A model generated the notes under the pieces. The model was not told where the DNA came from and made no database searches. It worked only from the letters and a program-made list of their open reading frames with translations. A stretch of 64,000 bases of DNA, taken from positions 18,517,501-18,581,500 of the forward strand of contig NC_087259.1 in the NCBI RefSeq assembly GCF_037042905.1. Reading direction: 5' to 3'. Both the position numbers and the translations under genes were made by a program. This DNA is from Lytechinus pictus. Its lineage: Eukaryota; Echinodermata; Echinoidea; Temnopleuroida; Toxopneustidae. Below, piece by piece: positions 20,739 to 32,587 of the stretch (positions within the stretch are counted from its first letter, which is position 1; each line of letters starts with the position of its first letter).

Positions 20739-22400
20739 TCACAGTATATTGTTTTCTTTCATGTAAGATTTCAATTGATTACTAACAAGTTTCTCAAGAA
20801 TTTTCGAAACAGTTGGTAAAATTGATATGAGTCTAAAATTACAAGGGTCATCCTTGTTACCAGATTTAAATAATGGTATTACTTTAGCAGCTTTAAACTG
20901 ATTAGAAAAAACACAATCTAGCAGTGACTTATTAAAAAGATAAGTTAAAGAAGGAACTATAACAGCAGAAGATAACTTTAAAAACTGTGCAGTGATTCCA
21001 TCTATTCCACATGAAGGTTTATTTTTCAAGAGATTAAATTCCTTTAAAACATCTGCCTCTGATAATACTCTAAAATTGAAAGAAGATATGGCTTGATACT
21101 CTTGATGAGATATGGATTCATTTATAATAGGAATTGTGGATGCTAAATGATTACCAACGTTTGCAAAATACTCTTTAAATTTTTCACTTTTTTCGAACAA
21201 ACTTTCACTATCTGTTTGAAATGTATTTTTATTACTATTGGTACGTGGTAATAAAGATGTCAAAACTTTCCAGCTGTTACCAGAGTTTTCTTTTATTTTC
21301 AATATCTTTTCCGAATAATATTTTTTCTTTCTTTTCCTTATCTGAAAAGTAACATTATTTCTCCGTTTTCTATATTCTTTCATTATTATTTCATTTTTAT
21401 TTCTCCAAGCTTTTCGCTTTAATATATCTCTTTTTCTTACCAATTAAAAAATATATGAATTCATCCATGGAGACTTCTTATTTCTAATTTGCTTGCTCTT
21501 GATAGGCATATGCTGGTTAACAACATTCATAAGTAAACCCTCCCATTTACTGACTGCTTCACTGATACACGTACAATCAAGAATTTCATGCCAAGGTTGA
21601 TTACTTAAATCATCTAAATAATATTCTAAATCAAAACCAGAAAAATTTCTATAATTAATAACTCGAGAAGAATTTTCAGTCTTTGACTTTCATATTAAAT
21701 GACTTAAAGAGTGATCACTCATTCCAACATGCAAAACACCATGTGATATTATTTTCTCAATTGAGTTAGTTAACATATGATCAATGAGTGTCATTGCTTT
21801 GCTGTAATCCTGGTATAATCTGTTGTATTAATTTGCTGTAGTGAAAATAAGTTATATATATCACTTACACGTTTTAAATCGGACGATCCAGATATTTTCA
21901 GTAAATCACAGTTTGTGTCTCCCATGACAATAATTGAATAATTAAAACTATCCAAGAATGATAACAGATTTTCATATTGAAGATATAAATGAACATTGCT
22001 ATTTGGTGGTCTATACCAAGTAAGAAAAATAATTGGATTAGAGAATTTTGGTCGAATAATGAATGGGATGATTTCTAAAGAATTTACAACATCATATTTG
22101 ATAAGTTCAAAATACAAAGAATTACGTATATACACGGCCACTCCGCCACCATTCCTATTTCTGTCTTTTCGAACAAGGTTAAAATTATCAATATTTAGTT
22201 CACTGTCAAAAATAGAATCATCAAGGAATGTTTCATTTAATGCAAGAAGACGAACATCATTACTATGTAAAAACAATTTGATTTCATCTATACACAACAA
22301 CAAAAAAGTCCCCCCTTGAACAAACATCAATAATTTCCGAACCAATGCGAGTTTTTGATATATCTTTACATGAGCGTGTAGGTAATTTCATAAGCTACCC
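20739..22400 (-). pseudogene. CR1/L2-like LINE: endonuclease plus partial reverse transcriptase
   Basis: Minus strand, 5' end near 22400. An AP-endonuclease domain (about 22330-21660) is recognisable from LALNETFLDD, RNGGGVAVYIRNSLYF, the TWYRPPNS block, GDTNCDLLK and, after a frame change, a GMSDHSL block with the catalytic Asp-His pair. A linker follows with the start of the reverse transcriptase (21443-20739), including KPSCGIDGI and AAKVIPLFKSGNKDDPCNFR. The sequence stops just after SYMKENNIL, so the palm YADD box and everything beyond are missing. Loss of the 3' half is unusual because LINE copies are normally 5'-truncated; a later deletion is the likeliest cause. Frameshifts and stops near 21443-21790 make it inactive. 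The clade assignment rests on motif style only. Confidence 0.85.
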
Positions 22401-23817
22401 TCTGAGTAAATGTTATGGACGTATTTTACGTCATGCTTCAGTGAGCACCGTAAGAAGGCCAAAATGTCACTTTTCAAAAGTCACAAGCCAAAAATCATGA
22501 CTTTGATTCCATTTTATTGGAACTGATTCCACATTCTCATCATGAAAAATAGTCAGAAGGCTTTTGGCTAAATTTCACGGTTGAATAAACACAAGTCCAA
22601 AATTGCTATATTGGATTTTTTACACATTTTCATCAATAAAAATGATAGAATATGATGACAATTATTTTTGGGAAGAGTATCTTCAACAATATTCATGGTT
22701 TCACGGTTCAATGAACATTTATTGAAAACAAAAAATACGATTTTCAATATCATAGGCAAGTATTGTTTCATTTTGGTAACTGAAACTGATCTTTTATCGT
22801 TATGTTCATAACCAATTAACATGCTTCAATGATTCAAAGGCGTTTAATTAAGCATTCACGCTTGAATGAACATGTGGAATGTGATTAGCTCTTTTTTACG
22901 TTTTTGAAAAAAATGCAACTTGTAACTATGGATATCTGTCACAAACCTCCTTGCATGGTTCATTTGATTTGATTTTTATGAAAATCCCGATGTTTAATGC
23001 ATCAGTGAGCACACAATATTCGAAAATTATGCAAATGACAAGAAAGTTCAAGGCCTTGGCCCTACTCTGTGCCGTATCGAATTGTTATTTTGGTGTGCGC
23101 GCCTTTTGGATTGTGTTACTCTGAAGCCATGTGCAAACTTTTATGAAATAACTGTTGGCAGAAGTAACAAAAACCGTCCATGAAACAAACCCCTTAACAT
23201 ATTTGTTAAAATTTTGACTTCCTCTCTCATAGACTTGTGTACGTTATGGGTACATATGTTTAAGAATAAGTAACCCCTTATTCAATATGGTGGAACTTTT
23301 TTTCAAGGCTGTCTTTAGCAATGTCATTTGGCAGTAATGTTTATCATACTATGGGCACAATTCTGTGCAAAAATGAAATCGATTTGTTTATTTACGGATG
23401 AGTGAGCACACGCATCAAAGTGAGAAAATGGGTATTTTCAATGTCACAGACTCATTTTAAAGGATAATAAGGTGAATATTGGGGGCAAATTCGGTCTCAA
23501 ATGTGACTTTAATTGCTGTCGTTTTTATCATCCATCATTTCTATCACCACACACTTACCGAACTTAACATTTTCATGGTTGAGCGAGCACATTCGAAAAC
23601 TTAGGAATGAATACTCTTTATACTGCATAAATGTATTCTTTTCCTAACAATTTCTCATGATCAGTTTAATTTATGGACAAATCAGTGGTGGATCCAGAAT
23701 TTAAAAATGGGGGAGGGGCCTATAATCGGGGGAGCCACCAACATTTTCAAATTTTAATATGACCTAACAAGTTGTCGAGGATACTACCAAAAACCCCTAT
23801 GATGATACGTCACAATA
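22401..23817. other. No gene; recurring AGTGAGCAC motifs
   Basis: AT-rich sequence with several copies of (C/T)AGTGAGCAC or its complement (about 22439, 23005, 23400, 23580) at irregular spacing, suggesting an old degenerate repeat. A CAGTGGTGGATCCAG start near 23683 may be the edge of a non-autonomous element whose other end is not found. Confidence 0.4.
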
Positions 23818-23975
23818 CATTGGCCGCGGAACTGTTTTCAAAGTGTGGGGGAGGGGCTAAGCCAAAAGTGGGGGGGGCTGACCATGCAAAAAATCACAAT
23901 CGTATGGTCATTTTTACATTTTTGTACATGATTTTGGAAAAAAGTGGGCCCCCACCCCCGCTTCCGCGGCCCCTG
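23818..23975. mobile_element. MITE, CAGGGGCCGCGG family, copy 2
   Basis: Starts CATTGGCCGCGGAAC (a two-base variant of the family start) and ends TTCCGCGGCCCCTG; shares TGACCATGCAAAAAATCACA. Flanks CAATA / CGATA match at 4 of 5 bases. Confidence 0.8.
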
Positions 23976-25539
23976 CGATATTGTGCTCACTCAACCATGA
24001 ACATACGATATCAAAATTATGTGTGGAGTTGCTAAATGATGGATAGCAAAACAGCATAACACCATAAAATTCACCTTAAAACAACTTTTGCCTAACTTTG
24101 CATTTGCACAATCTGAAAAACGACTCTTGTGACTTTCAAAAATGGTCATTTTTATTTTAATCTTTAATTACTCATGCATGACTAAACCGATCAGTCTCAT
24201 TTTCCCCCAGGAGTTGCTTAATGAGTACGGTAAAAAAAACCACCTACGAAATAGCATATCTCGACTGTATTGTTCTTGGTCATTCGCTGTCCGTTGAAAC
24301 GTACGAAGAGATTCCCGTTGACCGTCGATGGTGTTTGATAAATCAGGGTACTAATTGTATAATTCGTTTATTTTGATAGGGTAGCGATCTCTTTGTACTT
24401 TCGAGGTCCAGTAATCTTCCTTCGCTCTCTTCAATTCTGCTGATGATCTTTTTAAATGCATTTTCAACGGCTTCACGCACTACTTGGCATGTAATTTTGT
24501 TATGAATATTTTGTTTTGTTATTTCAGTAGTTAGTTTGGAGGCAAATTACAGATCAGTTAGATATAGTTTGATAACACTATACAGGTCTATCGGGTTAGA
24601 TGTAACATCACTGCGACCATCTTCGTAGCAGCCACATCATTCTGACGTGTAATAACACAGTATAGACTACGCTTGCAGACCTCTATCAGTCATCACCACA
24701 GTAGTCATTCATCTATATAATTATCTTCTTATTCTGTTTTTTGTTCTACTTCTTAGCCTCCTCTTTAAAATGGATTGGCAAGGTTTCCATCCCATCAGGG
24801 AAATCAAGGAAACCAGGGATTTTTTTAGACGTTTCTCCAGTCAGGGATTGCCTCTGCGGGGAAAATGCCTCAGTTGAGGTCAAAATCAGGGAATTTTGAT
24901 CGGCCCAAAAGTCGGAAGCACGATAGTCATTCAGACTCTGTTATAATTTTTTGTATATTAAAACAGCATTTATTGAATGACGTGTTACGGTGTTTTTTTT
25001 TCAGTGTAGCATATTTTACAAGTATACTAGGCCTAGTGGTACATTATACATGCATAAACTAATAGGTTCAAATAATTCGGGAATTTTTTAACTTCATCAG
25101 ATAAAAATCAGGGATTTTTGTTTTCTTGAAAAGTTGGGAACCATGATTGGGTTAAGCCAGCGTTAACTACCTACAGTAGATCGTATATATATAGAGGTGG
25201 ATAAATAAATATCATATTTTTCCACCTCTATATTAGCGTTATTTTACAGAAAATAATTTATTGCTTTTCACCAAAACCTTAAAAAAAAACCAGAAGCATG
25301 CAGACAAACAAATCCCAAAAGTCTGTTTAATCCCCATATTTTTTTCGTCCCTACAGGCTTTCGACAATACCCATATTTTCAAAATTCAGTTGGGGACGAA
25401 ATATACGTCACTCTAACTGTACTCCAATATCGAGGGGCGCGCGTGTGAAGATTCGAAGCCGGCGCGCAGAAAGTAGCTTTTAAAATTTCACCAGAAAAAT
25501 GAAAACAAGTCATCATGCAGACTTTATAAATTAGACCAA
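23976..25539. other. No gene; repeat with AGGGAATTTTGATCGG-type motifs at 24770-25140
   Basis: 24770-25140 contains repeated short phrases (AGGGAAATCAAGG, ACCAGGGATTTTTT, CAGGGATTTTTG) characteristic of a degenerate interspersed repeat. The remainder shows nothing recognisable. Confidence 0.35.
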
Positions 25540-25715
25540 ATGCCGGGACCAAATGGCATGTAGACGGAATGAATGTTAGACAATCTGGAAATTAGACCAA
25601 GTGGAAATTGGCCGAAATGGAAATTAGACCAACTGCACATTAGACCAACTGCAATATAGACCAAATGAATAATGGACCAAGTGAGGATTAGACCAACTGG
25701 TAATTATAGACCCTA
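25540..25715. repeat. Degenerate minisatellite, ATTAGACCAACTGGAA-like unit
   Basis: About nine imperfect copies of a 16-20 bp unit centred on TTAGACCAA(C/A)TG(G/C), with GGACCAAGTG variants. Unit length drifts; no inverted counterpart in the window. Confidence 0.75.
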
Positions 25716-25730
25716 TTAGCCTATTTGGCC

Positions 25731-25814
25731 GGTATTCTCAAAGGTTTAGTTAGCCCGTTTAAACCACCGATTTAGTCCATTGACTAACTATAAACCTCCT
25801 TTGAGAATACCGAC
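25731..25814. repeat. Small hairpin MITE
   Basis: Inverted arms GGTATTCTCAAAGG and CCTTTGAGAATACC, preceded by GGCC and followed by GACC, with partly complementary GTTTA/TAAAC blocks inside. No clear target duplication. Confidence 0.5.
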
Positions 25815-25918
25815 CTTTATGTTTCATAAAGTTTAATGTAGGCCTACATGTATAATTTCTTCTTCTTCCCCATTACTTTTCCCTTTCCTTCTCCCTCTTT
25901 TTCTCATTTCCTCTTCTT

Positions 25919-25921
25919 CTT

Positions 25922-25957
<36 letters not shown>
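25919..25957. repeat. Poly-T run (33 T)
   Basis: Uninterrupted T run after a pyrimidine-rich stretch (25855-25920) and followed by GCCAACCGATTGGGGGCGGG, a layout also seen at the purine-rich ends of the CAGTGGCGTA elements. Possibly a truncated element end. Confidence 0.7.
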
Positions 25958-25958
<1 letters not shown>

Positions 25959-26939
25959 CAACCGATTGGGGGCGGGGGGAATCACGCCACAGATTGTTTG
26001 GCCCCATAGAAATATATTATGTATCTCTATGTTTGGCCCCTACCACTTGATGGTTGAAATAGAATTGAACAAGTTATACAACGCGAGTGGGCGCCCTTGC
26101 CGCAAATGATCATTCAGCGTTGTGCTTGATGAGCTTGTAATTTTAGTCTTGTGTTCTCATTTAATATCAAGGGGGCAGAGGTACAGATAATGTAAGTTTG
26201 TTTCTTTCTTTCTATGTTATTATGAGTTAATTTCGTGTAAGTTAGATCTAGATATATTTGCCATTTCATCACGGACGGTAATCGGCTAGATCTATCAAAT
26301 TTTGAGTCAAACTAGGCCTAACTTACTTAGATCTAGTCCCATGTGCTGGAAATTGTGTTATTGTATTACTGTTAGTTAGACTGGTCGATGGTCTTACCTA
26401 CCTCACTCCCACTCTAGGCGACACCCCAATACTTACCCGTGTTAATAAACTGGGACTCCACTCACGCACATTTGGGCCGCCCTAGCTTGGAACTAAGCAT
26501 CAATATCAATTTAAAATATATATCTACAAGTTATGTATAACCTATTTACTACTTTGATTTGATAATGTTTAATCGGTACTCACCAGTTCTTTTGATGTAT
26601 TTTCTCAAGAATTCCCACGGATTTGTCCCAAATCTTGCGACAAACCACGTCGCGGTAGACAGCTGTACATTCTTTTTTATTTATAAATAGAGCGCCCCTT
26701 ACGATAGTTGTTAAGAACGCGGCCAAATTGTTAGGTTTTTTGCACTGTGTCCAAGGCGTTTTTATTTTGTTTGATTTTTTATTTTTTAATAAATATTTTG
26801 CTAAATAGCGATTTTTACGTCAAATATGAAATTCATATCACAAAATATTTTTAATTGTAGAAATATATATAATATCATGCAATTATTTATTCTATATATA
26901 TTTTATAATAAAATTTATAATTGTTGCGGTCTTTAAAAA

Positions 26940-27560
26940 AGGATAGTCGATCGATCAGGTGATGACTACTCGTATCACGTGATCTGAAAATCAGCTTCGT
27001 ACCGCTTTGATCGCACTCGACGGGACCGGACTGACTGCCAAGAAAAGATCGAAAAAGGACTCAAATGTAAGTTTCCCTTTATTTTATAACATTTAAAGTA
27101 TGAGTAGGATTATAGTTAATGGGTAATTTTTTAATAAATGCTAAACAAATGAGGACAAAGCTTGCATTTTTCGAGTAATAATCACTAATATCATAAAAAT
27201 ACTTGGGTGCAGGACTTCTAACCTGTTTTTAACGCATTGTCGCCTATGAGGTCCAAACATTACATGTATGGACCTCATAGGCGACATCATTGGTATTTTG
27301 GGTTAGAAATCTTTGAGTACAGGATATTTCTATATTATATCACAAGTAGAAGCTATAATTCCTTTCTTTTTACTTAAATTTAAATCTTCGTGTGTAAATG
27401 CATTGTTAGCAACAACAAAAAATGAAAGAAATTAAGGGAAACTTACATTTTGACGGCTTTTTCTTGATTTTCTTGGCAGTTGCTCTTCACTTCTGCCTCG
27501 CGATTGGAGCTGATATGCAGATCACGTGATACGCGTTCTCGTCAGGTGATCGGTTGGTTA
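26940..27560. repeat. Inner palindrome with mirrored exon-like ends
   Basis: Left arm contains TATCACGTGATCTG, then CTGCCAAGAAAAGATCGAAA and a TCAAAT|GTAAGTTTCCC splice-donor-like sequence at 27067. The right arm repeats this order on the minus strand, with its donor-like GT at 27446-27445. The centre is the hairpin 27238-27286. The arms are diverged, more so than the centre. Confidence 0.75.
27238..27286. repeat. Perfect 17-bp-arm hairpin at palindrome centre
   Basis: TGTCGCCTATGAGGTCC, a 15-base loop AAACATTACATGTAT, then the exact reverse complement GGACCTCATAGGCGACA. Confidence 0.95.
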
Positions 27561-28933
27561 TTCTTTTCGCCAGACGTTGATAGTTATATATTTCATAACG
27601 CTATCATTCATCGTAAATTTAGGTGAAAGAGATTGAAGTTAAACAGCGCAAGCTTTAATTTTTTTTAAAATAACGTTTAATTGATTGCACAAGTTTCGCC
27701 TCTGACATGTAGGATAATTTGGTCCAATAATGGCGTAACGCGTAACTACGGGGGGGGGGGGGAGGGGTGTCCCTACCACTACCGTCCACAAGCCAGTAAT
27801 TATCTTTTTTTCTCTCTTTTTTAACCAAAATACTCCCCCCCAGAAAAAAAGGAACCAGAGTTGAAGAGAAAGAGAATTATGATAGAGGAACACAAAATGC
27901 TTTATTTTTTTTTCAGCTTTTACTGTTTTATTCGACTTATAATCAAATATTAAATGGGGCTTAGAACAGTTTTTTTTTAAAGTCAATTAATAGAAAATAT
28001 TCCTCCTCGGGATTTGAGCTTTCATGAAAAATCAATCTTTTTCATGATTACCGAAAATACTTAAATGTCAAAAAAAATTATCGGTGTATAAAGCTTTAGC
28101 TCATGCGTTGCGCCCGCCTTATTTTAATGTTGAGATACAACTTTATGCTTTTACTGAATTCCTAAAAACACTAATTCTCAGATCATTTGTCGCAATCGAA
28201 TGACTCGATTGGTAAATAAGCTTATGAATGATTATTATGTTTCATGAATTGTTTAAAATGTGTCTCTCTATCATTTTTTAATATTAAAAACAAATGTCAG
28301 CTCGTGCTTTTTGCTCGCAATATTTTGATTAGTAAGAAGTTCTTGTATATGCGAGTTTGATAGATAGATAAATAACTAGAGAGAAAGGGGGGAATCCCTC
28401 ATCCAACTTGTCCTTGCTTATTCCAAATTTATTTTTATTATCCTCGTGTTGTGAGTGTTTCAATTTTTTTTTTTTTCACCCTTTTTATTGTCTCGGAGCT
28501 TCCCTCTATTTCTTTTAACTATGATGTAGCCCTTTCAGTTACTTGTTTTTTATGTTCTAATTTCATTGAAAACATAATTATTAAACTGACGTAGAAGACT
28601 TTACAACGAAATTTTGATATTGTTTTTTCTTGTTTGTTTGGCTTTCTTTTTTCTTCTCCTCAGTCCTTCTTCTTCTTCTTAGTTTCCCTTTCCTTATTTT
28701 CTCTTTTATTTCATTTCATGAGGAATCCGCCAACTTATAAACAAGAACAAACATATTTAGAGGCGGATATCCAGTGAGGGGGCGTGGTGGTGTGCCCCTC
28801 TAAAAAAGGAGGAAAATAGGAAGGAAAAAAAGAAGGGAAGGGGGAAAAATAAGAAAAAAAGAAACACGATGATGGCAATGATGATGATGATGAAAAATAT
28901 CTTGGTGAAGATGATAGTGATGGTGATGGTGGC

Positions 28934-29050
28934 CAGTAGCGTACCGTGACCCGGAGGAGACAAAGCATAGGGGGGGGGCACAGCATTGTTCACGGACAAT
29001 GCAGTGCCCCCCCCCATGCTTTGTCTCCTCCGGTTCACGGTACGCTACTG
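28934..29050. mobile_element. 117-bp hairpin MITE with exact 8-bp duplication
   Basis: Almost entirely self-complementary: CAGTAGCGTACCGTGACCCG at the start and its near-exact complement at the end, with only a few mismatches and a central GCATTGT..ACAATGC stem. Flanked by ATGGTGGC at 28926-28933 and 29051-29058. hAT-like ends (CAGNAGCG). Confidence 0.93.
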
Positions 29051-29059
29051 ATGGTGGCG

Positions 29060-29135
29060 GTGATGATGATGATGATAATGATGGTGGTAGTGGTGATGAA
29101 GATGAGAATTAAGTTGGTGACGATGATGATGACTA
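29060..29135. repeat. GAT/GGT trinucleotide-rich simple repeat
   Basis: Imperfect GATGAT and GGTGGT runs; similar repeats at 28868-28930 lie on the other side of the hairpin MITE, so the MITE landed in a simple repeat. Confidence 0.85.
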
Positions 29136-31508
29136 GATGTAATTTTGTTATTTTGTATTTAAAAAAATTAAGTAGTGCAAAGGCGAATTCATTTAAAATT
29201 TATTATGAATATAACAAAACAAAAAATTTTGAAAAATTGGTATGCGTTCGAGGAAAATCCATCCCCACCAAAAAAAAAAAAAAAATTAAAGGTGAGATTT
29301 TTTGAAAATTATTTGTGACGGCGCAGGTCTATGCGAGCAGCTATGGGATATAATTATGGTAAAAAAAGTAAATGAAATGTCAAGAAATACATGATAATGA
29401 CTTTTATTGTACATTCAGTATATTAATAGATAACTTCATACTCGTTCCAAAAAAGAAAAAAGTGGGTAATTACGGACCATTAAAAATGGGAAATTTTGGC
29501 ATTTTATATTACATAGAATATAGAGCAACTGCTCGTTTATGACGTCACAAATCAAGCATTCAAAATTTTATTAACTCCTATTTTTTTTTAAATAACACCT
29601 TCACCGATATTTTGAAATTATTTTTCTTATATTTTCACAATATCAAGGTGAAATTCCCCTTTAATTTACAAAACAGTATTAGCATGATCAGTGTGTAGCG
29701 GTAAGTTATTAACCTGATATAGACCTATCTATAATTCATGCGGCGCGCAGCGCGTGTGCAATGTTTAATAATATATTGCTGTGAATAGAATGAATGTCAT
29801 TAAAAACATAATCTCACAGATCAAATAATGCCAGCTCGAGGCGCAAAATCAGAAAAAAATATTTTTTCTGCCCTGATAATTTGATAACCCTAACCTAACC
29901 CAATTTCTAAGTATTTTTATCATAAACAGGATAACTATAGACAATTGATTGAAAACTTTATATTCTTTTGCAAAAATGAATATGAAGGACAACTTTTTAA
30001 TAAAGAACACAGTTTTAGAGCGTGATTTATACCTACAACCGCTTAATCCTGTCACTGTCGGTATGACATGAAGCAGTTGGAACTTTCTGATTCCATCAGC
30101 TCAATAATTTTTGCAACAGGTGCCACTCCAACAAACAGACAGACATTTGCCCAAACAGACAACATGTAGCTCAACCTCTGCTCATTTCTTTTTGCACGGG
30201 CACATAATATCTCGACCTATACCCATCACTTTTCTCACTATTTTCTCCTCCCTTTTATTTTCCATTAATTTTTCTTTCATTCACTTTTTTCTGTCCTCTT
30301 TTCCCTTCTAGTTTTTTTTTTCTCGTCTCACCGATTTTCTTCACCCCCAGCCCCCGACGCCCGTGCAGATTCGCAAATAATTTTAAGAGTATGTCTACTT
30401 GGCAAGGGCGGAAATCTCTCCCCAAAGGTAGGGGGACCAGGGGCTGGAAATTTGACAAGCAAAAAACAAACAAACAAAAACAAAAAAGAAGGTTTATCAC
30501 CCCAAAAAGAAGGTAATCTTGACCAAAAGAAATTTGATAAGCAAACAAGCAAAAAAAAGGGCACCCCAAAAGTAAGATCGTCTCTTCCAAAATACATATT
30601 CTATTTCGATTTTGAATGAAAAGACCAAAAATAGTAGGGGGATGACATTTCATATAATGTGCCCCCCTTACTATTTTAGGTGAGGGGGACATGTCCCCCT
30701 GGAATTTGCGCCCATGTGGGTGGGGGGTGTTGCGCCTCCCTTCGGAATCATTATGGAAGAGTGTAAATACTCGCTGTGATTTCGATCTAATACCTATTAA
30801 AAAAAAAATAGAACAGCTACGCCTTGAACACAGGCCAAAATGCCTAACGATTTCTCCGCGGCATTAACAACTATCGTAAAGGGCGCTCCATTTATAAATA
30901 AAGATAAACATGTAGCTGTCTATGGCGACAGGATTTGTCGCGAATATTTCCCAAGAATTGTGAGAATTGGGCTGAAAATGCAACAAAAGAACCGGTGAGT
31001 ACCTATCAAACAGTATCAAGCTATTTATTAAAATGTGTTTTAGTAGTATAGTTTAACAATATCTAGATTATAAACTTTAGTTCTAAGCTAGGGCGGCCCA
31101 AATGCGCGTGAGTGGAGTCCCAGTTTATTAACACGGGTAAGTATTGCGGTGTCGCCTAGAGTGACCTACCTAGGGATACCTAGGGAAGTTTCTGAATGTA
31201 GGCATGTTATGCCTCTGTATTCAGCTCTAGGTTTTTCCTCCTCAAGATGGCTGGCTCACTTCCGGGAACAGGACTTTCGTAGTCATATTTTATTGGCTCA
31301 TTTTTCCAGCATCTATCCAGGGTCTTACTGAGTAACTGAGAAAGAGTCTTGACTTAGTTAAATTTTAAAGATAAATAACAGTTGTGGTAACGATCTCAAA
31401 ATGACTTTTTACAGAATCCAATATAATGGCCACCGAAGTGTCTGTTACTATTAGTATTTGGGGAGGTGCGACAGCTCAGTTGGTAGAGCGTAGTCTTGAG
31501 TTGAGGAC

Positions 31509-32060
31509 TCCCGGGGGGGCCACTTACATTGACGAGTGGATACCATGCGCGACCAAAACAACACGTGAAAAGGATGTCCTTTTCACGATAGGGCACGTTA
31601 CGTACATAACGTGAAAAGGGTGTCTAAAACACAAAAATAATGAAAAAAGGGTGTCTATTTCGCTAGGAAAATTACGTGTTTAGGGTCGGATTTGCGGGAA
31701 TGATAAAACAAAATTAAAATGTTTTATAAAGGATGTCCATTTTGCCCCAACACTTTGTGTTTAGAGTCCGATTTGCACGAGGTGTAGAAGGTGGGGTCCT
31801 ACTAAACCAAATAAGGTTAAAGCCGACGACCGAAGGACCAGTAACAATAAAACATTCCTGTACTTGTTTAGGGGTTCATTTCAGGGAATATTTGCCAAGA
31901 GTTATATTTTGTTTCCAATACTTGTTAAGGGTAGGGTTTCACACGCCAATACTTGTTAAGGGGTGCATTTTCAGAATATGGAAATTGCGTGTTTATGGTG
32001 CTTTTCGAGACCCCATGGTCGCGCATGGTATTCACTCGTGAATGGAAGTGGCCCCCCCAG
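31509..32060. mobile_element. MITE, GGGGCCACTTACATTGACGA family (complete)
   Basis: Inverted ends: GGGGGGGCCACTTACATTGA, GAGTGGATACCATGCGCGACC at the left, and GGTCGCGCATGGTATTCACT with AAGTGGCCCCCCC at the right. Internal phrases such as TTAGGGGTTCATTT recur in inverted form at 20153-20672. It sits near the left end of the 4.4-kb element. Confidence 0.85.
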
Positions 32061-32471
32061 GTGAGGACTCCATGAGCATATTTTTTATGATTTTGATATT
32101 GTCATAGCTCACTAGTCTTGAGGACTCCGTGAGCATATTTTTTATGATTTTGATATTGTCATAACTCACGGAGTCTTGACAAGGCATCCTATCTCAGTAT
32201 TCCCTTCATATTTAATATTAGAACTAGTGGTCCATTTATAGACCAAAATTTTATTAAATTGCATACCCTTATGCTCCTAATGCATGTAAAGGGATCATAG
32301 TTTCCCCCCAAAAAATAAGAAAAATTAGAGTTTTCTTACAAGACCGATGTCATTTATCCTTATTGTAAACACTGCGGTGCAATAGCCTGACCCTTGAACC
32401 CGCTTTGATATGACGTACACGTACGTAGCGGCACTAGGAAGTGCCGTTTTGAGAAAAACAAATCATAGATT

Positions 32472-32587
32472 AAAAATGTTTTTTATTGAATCATAAAATG
32501 TAAATATTGATTGTAAATAATTATTCTTATAATAAAAAATATTTACAATCAATATTTACATTTTATGATTCAATAAAAAACATTTTT
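32472..32587. repeat. Perfect hairpin, 48-bp arms, 20-bp spacer
   Basis: 32472-32519 and 32540-32587 are exact reverse complements with no mismatch (for example TATTTACAATCAATATTTAC on the right). AT-rich and likely to extrude as a cruciform. Confidence 0.97.

Larger units (their letters stand above)
26404..31163. mobile_element. 4.8-kb long-TIR DNA element, 8-bp target duplication
   Basis: Outer inverted repeats of over 300 bp: CACTCTAGGCGACACC (left from 26410) against GGTGTCGCCTAGAGTG (right, ending 31163), continuing through GGGCCGCCCTAGCTT and GCGCCC..TACGATAGTTGTTAA. The flanks are ACCTACCT at 26396-26403 and 31164-31171, an exact 8-bp duplication if the left end carries a 6-bp terminal repeat (CACTCC before CACTCTAGG). 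No transposase ORF; interior contains a second inverted repeat (26940-27560) and a nested hairpin MITE (28934-29050). The duplication length fits hAT. Confidence 0.85.

Noticed and set aside
28866..29135. Possible coding repeat of Met/Met/Val in GAT/GTG runs
   Set aside because: Trinucleotide simple repeat interrupted by a hairpin MITE; stops in all frames nearby.
29849..30692. Several 60-145 codon frames on the minus strand near 30 kb
   Set aside because: Low-complexity Phe/Leu/Cys-rich translations of AAACAAACAAAC-type sequence; no domain and inside a non-autonomous element.
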